Both the position numbers and the translations under genes were made by a program. From Microbacterium sp. (lineage in GTDB: Bacteria; Actinomycetota; Actinomycetes; Actinomycetales; Microbacteriaceae), in the NCBI GenBank assembly GCA_003476465.1, contig DMUE01000228.1, positions 1-11,717 of the forward strand: a DNA stretch of 11,717 nucleotides, given 5' to 3'. Within the stretch, counting starts at the first letter, position 1. Each line of letters opens with the position of its first letter. Shown piece by piece: positions 6,444-11,717 of the stretch. The notes beneath the pieces are model-generated. The model saw only the letters and a program-made list of their open reading frames with translations, ran no database searches and was not told where the DNA came from.

Positions 6444-8888
6444 CTATTCGACGTGCGAAACCGACAGGAACGAGCGGGACCGGCCGAGCTGGACAGTCGG
6501 TCCGACGACGTCGAACGTCGCCTGGGCGCGGATGTCGTCCGACGCCGAGCCGATCAGCACGTCGATGGGGCCGGGCTCGATGATGTATGTCGACCCATCC
6601 AGGCCGAGGTAGCCGAGCTGGTCCATCCGCACCGTGAACGTCACCGTGGTGGACGCACCGGGTGCGAGTGAAATCCGCCGGAAGCCGACGAGTTCCTGGG
6701 CGGGACGAACCAGCCCCGTTGCGGTGTCGCTGAAGTACAGCTGGACGACCTCGTCGCCGGCCACCGTCCCCGTGTTCGAGACCCTGATCCTGACGTCGAC
6801 CGACCCGGTCCCCTCCACGGTGCTGTCACTCAGGCTGATGTCACCGTATTCGAATGTCGTGTAGCTGAGGCCGTGCCCGAACGCGAAGAGCGGGGTCGCC
6901 GGCATGTCACGGTAACCCTGGTGCATGTCGGTCTCGGTGCGACGGTAGCCGCTGCCGACGTGCTGGCCCGCGTAGACAGGAACCTGGCCGGTGTGGCGCG
7001 GAATGCTGTACGGAAGCTTGCCGCCGGGTGTTGCGACTCCGAACAGCACGTTCGCAATCGCCCGCGTCCCCTGCTGGCCGCCGTAGTAGGCGTGCACGAG
7101 CGCGGACAGCGACGGGAGCGACTCGGTGATGACCATCGGGCGGCCGGTCGAGAGCACACCCACCACGGGAGTGCCGGTCGCCGCGACGGCGCTGAGGAGT
7201 GCGCGCTGCGTGCTCGGCAGCTCGAGGTCGGCCGAGTCGGATCCTTCGCCTTCGGTGGTCGCACCGAAGAACCAGCCGCCCCGGCCACCGAACGCGGCGA
7301 TGACGACGTCTGCGCCGGCCGCCGCCACGACCGCGGCGTCGATGTCAGATGGCTCGGAGTCAAGGACGCCACACCCGGTGACGACCGTGATCTCGGCATC
7401 CGGAACCAGCTCCCGGACCGCCTCAACCAGGCTGATCGAACCATAGTGCTGACGGATGTAGTCCTCTGGCGACACCGCGAATGCGGCACCGAACTCTGCA
7501 CCCGCCGCCGCCATGGCCTCCGCCGGCATCTCGCCGCCGAGTTCGTCGAGTCCCGCCATGCTGCCCTCGCCGCCGGCCATCATGCCGCCGATCATCCCCA
7601 GGCCCACCGGGTAGGTGTAGCCGGGGAATGCGAACCCAACCTCGTCCGCGTGCGGGCCGACGATCGCGATGCGTCGCACCTCACGAGACAGCGGCAGCAC
7701 CGCCGACTCGTTCTTGAGGAGCGTCAACGACTCCTCGGCCAGCTGCTGCGCGAGGTCGACGCCACGCTGCGCAGTGCCAGCGAGGACGATCGGGTCCTCG
7801 TCGACATAGGGGCGCTCGAACAGCCCCAAGGCGAATTTGTCGCGCAGCACGCGCCGGACGGACGTGTCGAGGACCCCCTCGCCGACGACGCCGGCCCGGA
7901 CCTGGTCGGCCAGCAGTGTGCCATAGCCCACGGTGGCAGGCAGTTCCACATCCAGGCCGGCAGTGAGCGCAAGTGTGCCGGCCTCCGCGACGTCGCGCGC
8001 GACCCGTTGGCGCGTGTGGAGCATCGGGACCGTGGTGTAGTCCGAAACGACGGTGCCCTCGAAGCCGAGCTCATCGCGTAGCAGCCCGGTGAGGATCTCC
8101 CAGGAGGCTCCGACGGGGACGCCGTCGATCTCGGAGTAGGAGTTCATGATCGATGCCAGGTCGGCGAGTCGGATGGCCGCCTCGAACGGGCGCGCATAGA
8201 CCTCGCGCAGCTCGCGGGAAGTGACCTGGGTCGCGGCCATGTTCTGGCCGCCCTCCGTCATCGCGTAGCCCAAGAAGTGCTTCGCGGTGGCGATGACGCC
8301 CTCGCGCAGGTCGTCGCCCTGCAGGCCTCTGGTGAACGCCACGCTCAGGGCGGACGCGAGGTAAGGGTTCTCGCCGTACGTCTCGTGCACGCGGCCCCAG
8401 CGAGCGTCGCGCGCGACATCCATGACAGGCGCGAGCGCCTGCAAAAGACCGACACTGCGCATCTGCTGACGCATCAGGTCTGCCATCTGCCCGACTGCCT
8501 CGGGGTTCCAACTCGCGGCCAGGCCGATCGCGGTCGGGTAGACCGTGAAGTCCGGCGCCAACACGCCGTTGAGCGCCTCGTTGTGGAAGATGGCAGGGAT
8601 GCCGAGCCGGGTGTTTTCGACCAGGTACTTCTGGATCGAGTTCACGGAACGAGCGGTTGTCTCGGGCGACTTGTGGCCGAACATGCCAAGAGCCGAGATG
8701 TGGCCGATGCCGTTGCCGAGCAGCTTCTCGGCCTGAGACTCGATGATGCCGTCGAGGCCGAGCAGAGCGATCGGCATGGTCGCCGAGAGCTGCATGGCCT
8801 TCTCGTCGATGGTCATCTGCTGCAGCAGCGCGTCGGCGCGCTGGATGGGTGTGGCGTCGATGACGGCCCACGGGGTGGTCGTGCTCAT
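6444..8888 (-). CDS. Glycoside hydrolase family 3 beta-glycosidase, cytoplasmic
   Basis: This 814-residue enzyme starts at ATG 8888-8886 with AGGA 8 bases upstream and has no signal peptide. The GH3 N-terminal barrel shows H-N-E-A-L-N-G at 102-108, R-D-A-R-W-G-R at 160-166, K-H-F at 203-205 and V-V-S-D-Y at 280-284, placing the nucleophile at Asp283. The second domain (about 390-640) carries E-G-E-G-S-D at 546-551, where Glu548 is the likely acid/base, and L-P-S-T-Q at 557-561. F-G-H-G-L-S-Y-T-T-F (670-679) leads into a C-terminal fibronectin III-like domain. Family members remove terminal glucose, xylose or arabinose units; the substrate cannot be fixed here. It is the last gene of the operon, 38 bases after the transporter, and no separate promoter is seen. 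A Gly/Met/Ala-rich segment at about 429-469 is unusual. Confidence 0.9.
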   Translation of the reverse strand: MSTTTPWAVIDATPIQRADALLQQMTIDEKAMQLSATMPIALLGLDGIIESQAEKLLGNGIGHISALGMFGHKSPETTARSVNSIQKYLVENTRLGIPAIFHNEALNGVLAPDFTVYPTAIGLAASWNPEAVGQMADLMRQQMRSVGLLQALAPVMDVARDARWGRVHETYGENPYLASALSVAFTRGLQGDDLREGVIATAKHFLGYAMTEGGQNMAATQVTSRELREVYARPFEAAIRLADLASIMNSYSEIDGVPVGASWEILTGLLRDELGFEGTVVSDYTTVPMLHTRQRVARDVAEAGTLALTAGLDVELPATVGYGTLLADQVRAGVVGEGVLDTSVRRVLRDKFALGLFERPYVDEDPIVLAGTAQRGVDLAQQLAEESLTLLKNESAVLPLSREVRRIAIVGPHADEVGFAFPGYTYPVGLGMIGGMMAGGEGSMAGLDELGGEMPAEAMAAAGAEFGAAFAVSPEDYIRQHYGSISLVEAVRELVPDAEITVVTGCGVLDSEPSDIDAAVVAAAGADVVIAAFGGRGGWFFGATTEGEGSDSADLELPSTQRALLSAVAATGTPVVGVLSTGRPMVITESLPSLSALVHAYYGGQQGTRAIANVLFGVATPGGKLPYSIPRHTGQVPVYAGQHVGSGYRRTETDMHQGYRDMPATPLFAFGHGLSYTTFEYGDISLSDSTVEGTGSVDVRIRVSNTGTVAGDEVVQLYFSDTATGLVRPAQELVGFRRISLAPGASTTVTFTVRMDQLGYLGLDGSTYIIEPGPIDVLIGSASDDIRAQATFDVVGPTVQLGRSRSFLSVSHVE

Positions 8889-8926
8889 GTTCTGATTCCT
8901 TGTCGAATGTGATTCAGGGTGCGGTG

Positions 8927-10228
8927 TCAGCGGGATGCCTTGATCGGCCAGACCGCGAAGGCACCGAGCACGCTCAGTGCGATACCCAGCGGGAACAGCC
9001 CGACGAAGCCGAAGCCGAGGACGATGGCGCCGGCGATGGCGGGGGCGAGGGCCTGAGGCAGGGTGGCGGCGATGTTGACGACGCCGAGATCCTTTGCGAA
9101 CGACTTCGCGGACGGCAGCACCTGGCTCATCAGCGCAGTGTCGACGGCCTGGAACATGCCGAATCCGAGGCCCGCGACGAAGGTCATGACCATCCAGGCG
9201 GGCAGCGTGGGCGAGATCATCGGGGCCAGCATCGCGACTCCGACGAGCACAGACGATCCGAAGATGAAAGGCTTGCGGCGGCCGACCTTGTCGGAGAGCG
9301 GCCCGGAGACGATGGTGGAGATCAGGATGCCGGCGAGGGTCAGCAGTCCGAGCACCGGGATGACCGTTGCGGGGTTTTCGATGCCGATGTAGTCAGTGAG
9401 TATGTAGAACTGGTAGCCGGTGACGGTGAAGTACCCGGCGTAGAGCAGGGTGCGGCCGGTGAAGGCCCAGAAGAAGTCGGGGTGCTTGACCGGGTTGACC
9501 CAGAACGTGCGGAGGAAGTCTGCGAAGCGGAACGGCTCCCGCGGGACTTCCTTGCTGGAGTAGTCCGGGTTGAAGATCACGAACAGCGTCAGCATCAGCA
9601 CCGAGAAGACGGCCAGGAAGAGGTAGCCGGCCGCGATCGAGCCGAGGAACACCGAGCCGACGATCTGACCGCCGAGTGCGCCGACCATCAGGCCGATGCC
9701 CGACAGCGCCGAGAACGTGCCGCGACGCTTGATCGGAACCCGGTCGGGCATGACCGCGGACAGCGGTCCCTGCGCGAAGTTGTACGCGGTCTGCACGATC
9801 GTCGCCGCGATCAGCACACCCACGAACGAGTCGGCGAATGCGAGACCCACCAGGGACAGCGCGCCGACGACGGATCCGATCATGATCCACGGCGCACGAC
9901 GTCCGAAGCGTGACCGGGTGCGGTCGGAGATCTGACCGGCGATCGGCTGCCCGAACAGGGCGAAGACCGCGCCGACCGTCGAGATGATCGCAAAGTTCGC
10001 GATCTTGTTCGCCGAGTCGAGCCCGGCGACCTGCGCGGGCAGCAGGATCCCGAGGAACGCGCCCCAGATGATGAACACGCCCATGTTCGCCGGGATGATC
10101 CACCACAGCAGACGGCGGACGCCCTTGATCGGAGTGGGCGGGTCTTCGTTGCCCGCTGCCTCCTCGATGAAGGCGATTTCGGCGTCGACGTCGTCGACGG
10201 GCGCGAGTGGTTCTGACGGCATCGTCAT
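8927..10228 (-). CDS. MFS sugar/glycoside transporter
   Basis: The predicted 433-residue membrane protein has an acidic cytoplasmic N-terminus (about 1-36) and about 12 hydrophobic segments, starting with W-W-I-I-P-A-N-M-G-V-F-I-I. MFS loop signatures are G-Q-P-I-A-G-Q-I-S-D-R-T-R-S-R-F-G-R-R at 93-111 after segment 2, and the repeat G-P-L-S-D-K-V-G-R-R-K-P-F at 309-321 in the second half. The first loop also resembles glycoside-pentoside-hexuronide symporters. I chose ATG 10228 because AAAAGGA lies 9 bases upstream, matching the Shine-Dalgarno layout of the GH3 gene; ATG 10237 directly abuts that element, and an upstream start at 10306 has no such support. It lies between the GH43 remnant and GH3, so import of GH3 substrates is the natural inference. 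Stop is TGA at 8929-8927. Confidence 0.85.
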   Translation of the reverse strand: MTMPSEPLAPVDDVDAEIAFIEEAAGNEDPPTPIKGVRRLLWWIIPANMGVFIIWGAFLGILLPAQVAGLDSANKIANFAIISTVGAVFALFGQPIAGQISDRTRSRFGRRAPWIMIGSVVGALSLVGLAFADSFVGVLIAATIVQTAYNFAQGPLSAVMPDRVPIKRRGTFSALSGIGLMVGALGGQIVGSVFLGSIAAGYLFLAVFSVLMLTLFVIFNPDYSSKEVPREPFRFADFLRTFWVNPVKHPDFFWAFTGRTLLYAGYFTVTGYQFYILTDYIGIENPATVIPVLGLLTLAGILISTIVSGPLSDKVGRRKPFIFGSSVLVGVAMLAPMISPTLPAWMVMTFVAGLGFGMFQAVDTALMSQVLPSAKSFAKDLGVVNIAATLPQALAPAIAGAIVLGFGFVGLFPLGIALSVLGAFAVWPIKASR

Positions 10229-10295
10229 GATGTTCATTCCTTTTGAATGGGGTGGTGAGCACTCTTCGTCACGTGCTCGGGATACTGCAGGTTGT

Positions 10296-10514
10296 TCAGT
10301 TGGCAAGAGCGAACGGCGAGGTGGGCCAGATGTAGTCGCCCGAGCACATCAGCGGCGAAGCATCCGCCAGGTCGTGCGAGCCGTAGAGGTAAACCCGGTC
10401 ACCGAAGACGTGCGGCTCTCCGTCGGGTACATATGCCTCAGCGAGAAGGAACGGGTTGATCGATGCCTCCACGGTGACATCCGGGAGCTGCATCGTGCTC
10501 ACTGCCCACTCCAT
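10296..10514 (-). pseudogene. Truncated GH43 glycosidase (N-terminal remnant)
   Basis: The 72-codon frame contains N-P-F-L-L-A-E-A-Y-V-P-D-G-E-P-H-V-F-G-D-R-V-Y-L (from residue 20), then Y-G-S-H-D and C-S-G-D-Y-I. This is the opening of GH43 beta-xylosidase/arabinofuranosidase-like enzymes, which normally run 300-550 residues. Its Asp in P-D-G-E-P corresponds to the family's catalytic base region. After C-S-G-D-Y-I-W the expected W-S-A-P-V-D-D-L continuation is missing and the frame ends with P-T-S-P-F-A-L-A-N-stop. The barrel and the other catalytic residues are absent, so no enzyme can be made. The coordinates give the outermost ATG. GTG 10502-10500 is the better start, with GGAG 6 bases upstream. 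It is first in the operon, about 67 bases before the transporter start. A deletion is likely, possibly an in-frame internal one retaining the native C-terminus. Confidence 0.72.
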
Positions 10515-10535
10515 CGTCGGGAATTCACTTTCACG

Positions 10536-10564
10536 TCACTTACGCGCTTCACTTACGCGCTTCA
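10536..10564. repeat. Tandem 13-bp direct repeat, candidate LacI-family operator
   Basis: TCACTTACGCGCT occurs twice without a gap (10536-10548 and 10549-10561), and TCA begins a third copy. A related TCACTTTCACG stands just before (10525-10535). The array overlaps the -35 of the lacI promoter and the predicted start site of the operon, so a bound protein would block both. LacI-type operators are usually palindromic with a central CG. These copies are only partly symmetric around their CGCG/GCGC core, so operator function is inferred from position. Confidence 0.45.
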
Positions 10565-10575
10565 GCCATCATAAT
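10548..10575 (+). promoter_or_regulatory. Candidate leaderless promoter of lacI
   Basis: TTCACT (10548-10553) and CATAAT (10570-10575) are separated by 16 bases, and the -10 ends 6 bases before the ATG at 10582. That spacing predicts a transcript beginning at or next to the start codon. This fits the lack of any Shine-Dalgarno sequence before lacI. The -10 overlaps the opposing -10 TATTAT almost exactly. Confidence 0.45.
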
Positions 10576-10601
10576 AGAGCTATGGATGCCGTTCCTGTCA
10601 A
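10571..10601 (-). promoter_or_regulatory. Promoter of the GH43 remnant-MFS-GH3 operon
   Basis: On the minus strand a consensus TTGACA (10601-10596) and TATTAT (10576-10571) are separated by 19 bases, slightly longer than the ideal 17-18. The -35 lies inside the first codons of lacI. Transcription would start near 10564 and enter the 13-bp repeats, then the GH43 remnant. Confidence 0.5.
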
Positions 10602-11640
10602 GTCACCCGAGGACGCCAACCTCCCACCCCGGGCGTTGCCGACGGGCGAGGATGTCGCGCGGCGCGCCAACGTGTCGCGTGCGACGGTGAGCTATGTCCT
10701 TAACGGCGTCACATCGCAAAAGATCTCTCAGAAGACACGCGAGGCCGTCCATCGCGCAGCCGACGAGCTCGGCTACCGTCCGAATCCTGCCGCCCAGAGC
10801 CTCGCGGCCGGCGCGTCTCGCATTGCTCTGCTGGTGATGCCCGGCGTTCACCTCGGCGAGCTGTTCATCGAGGTGAGCAGTCTGCTGACCGCGCGCGCAG
10901 CGGAACGGGGCGTGACCCTCATCGTGCACATCGAATCGCCCGCGAGCAGAACAGTCATCGATGTCGCCCAAGACCTGCGACCTCGCGCTGTTTTCAGCAT
11001 GTTCGGTCTTGACGAGCAGACCGTGAGCTGGCTGCGCGAACGAGGAATTCCGGTCGCCTCCCTGCGGCAAGACAGTGGCGACAGCGTGACAGCAAACGAC
11101 CGATCGGGCTGGCTTCAGGTGCATCATCTCGCCGACCATGGACACTCCCGGATCGGATTCGCGGACACTGACGACCCCGGCCTGCGTATGGTCGCCGAGT
11201 CGCGGCGCGACGATATCCTCGACGCCTGCAGGCAGCATGGCCTGCCCACGCCGCTCCACGAGCAGTTCGGGCTGGACGGCCATGACGCGGCAGAGAAGGT
11301 CCGCCGCTGGGTCGAAGCAGGAGTGACCGCTGTCGCCGCCTACAACGACGAGGTGGCGATCACTGTTCTCGCCGGCATCCGTCGCGCCGGCCTGCGCTGT
11401 CCCGAGGATCTCGCAGTGATCGGCGTCGATGAGATGGCGATCAACGGCTCGATGGACCCGCCGCTGTCCTCGATCGAGTTCGACATGGACAACTTCGGCT
11501 TGCTTTATGCGGACGCCCTGTCCGCAATGCTCGACGGGCGAGCAAGCCCGCCACGCGAACTGGTCACCGACGATCTCATGCGAGTTGTCGAGAGGGCCTC
11601 AACAGCCGGATCGCCGCTGATGTCGTTCGATCCCGCATAG
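10582..11640 (+). CDS. LacI-family transcriptional regulator
   Basis: I use ATG 10582, giving 352 residues. Upstream codons in the same frame cover the promoter and repeats and do not look like protein. The HTH is T-G-E-D-V-A-R-R-A-N-V-S-R-A-T-V-S-Y-V-L (21-40) followed by N-G. The hinge helix is in N-P-A-A-Q-S-L-A-A-G (about 73-82). The rest is a periplasmic-binding-protein-like sensor: I-A-L-L-V-M-P-G near 85, D-H-G-H-S-R-I-G-F mid-protein, A-Y-N-D-E-V-A-I and I-G-V-D-E-M-A-I, the usual sugar-pocket and dimer strands. Such proteins repress sugar genes until a sugar ligand binds. Divergence from the transporter-GH3 operon makes that operon, and lacI itself, the probable targets. No Shine-Dalgarno is seen. 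The 77 bases after the stop contain no clear gene or terminator. Confidence 0.88.
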   Translation: MDAVPVKSPEDANLPPRALPTGEDVARRANVSRATVSYVLNGVTSQKISQKTREAVHRAADELGYRPNPAAQSLAAGASRIALLVMPGVHLGELFIEVSSLLTARAAERGVTLIVHIESPASRTVIDVAQDLRPRAVFSMFGLDEQTVSWLRERGIPVASLRQDSGDSVTANDRSGWLQVHHLADHGHSRIGFADTDDPGLRMVAESRRDDILDACRQHGLPTPLHEQFGLDGHDAAEKVRRWVEAGVTAVAAYNDEVAITVLAGIRRAGLRCPEDLAVIGVDEMAINGSMDPPLSSIEFDMDNFGLLYADALSAMLDGRASPPRELVTDDLMRVVERASTAGSPLMSFDPA

Positions 11641-11717
11641 ACCACGATGAGCGGCACGAGGGCTGCAGCCGGGTCGTAAGGGTTCCTATCCTGCGCAATC
11701 GACGATGACGAGTGGTG

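Noticed and set aside
10238-10306. N-terminal extension of the transporter starting at 10306
   Set aside because: The extra 23-26 codons lie in the gap after the GH43 remnant, look unlike protein, and the Shine-Dalgarno AAAAGGA fits ATG 10228 instead.
11661-11670. GGCTGCAGCC palindrome after lacI as a terminator or operator
   Set aside because: It has no loop, no U-tract and no nearby promoter, and only 77 bases follow the gene, so nothing supports a function.

Overview
The window is GC-rich with dense coding and actinobacterial codon use. A Microbacterium-like member of the Microbacteriaceae fits best. The DUF222/HNH gene remnant, the LVIVD/PA secreted protein, and the LacI regulator beside GH43, MFS and GH3 genes are typical of that group. 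No species call is possible from sequence alone.

Layout. At 1-277 (minus) lies a type II toxin-antitoxin pair: a complete ribbon-helix-helix antitoxin and the first 11 codons of a MazF-like toxin cut by the window edge. Two separately spaced minus-strand genes for secreted proteins follow. The first (518-1756) is a short, cysteine-free PhoX/DUF839-type protein. The second (1954-3813) is an LVIVD beta-propeller with a protease-associated domain inserted, and its predicted mature N-terminus is a histidine followed by a His-rich stretch. At 3989-4906 (plus) is a decayed DUF222/HNH endonuclease gene with five reading-frame changes and a deleted catalytic core. A non-canonical glutamine synthetase-family ligase (5062-6369, plus) follows and converges on the sugar operon.

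The sugar locus spans 6444-11640. A LacI-type regulator (10582-11640, plus) is divergent from a minus-strand operon: truncated GH43 remnant, then an MFS sugar transporter, then a cytoplasmic GH3 glycosidase. The likely logic is import of oligosaccharides or glycosides by the MFS protein, cleavage by GH3 in the cytosol, and repression by LacI until a sugar ligand is bound. The GH43 enzyme that should lead the operon is reduced to about 70 codons. The control region holds two head-on promoters sharing one AT-rich core and a perfect tandem 13-bp repeat.

I see no CRISPR array, RNA gene, insertion sequence or phage gene, and no convincing new multi-gene system. The most useful leads are the lacI/GH43 control region, a possible PHO box upstream of the PhoX-like gene, the absence of the PhoX cysteine ligand, the glutamine synthetase with an altered catalytic flap, and the His-led secreted propeller with a C/G palindrome in its promoter region.
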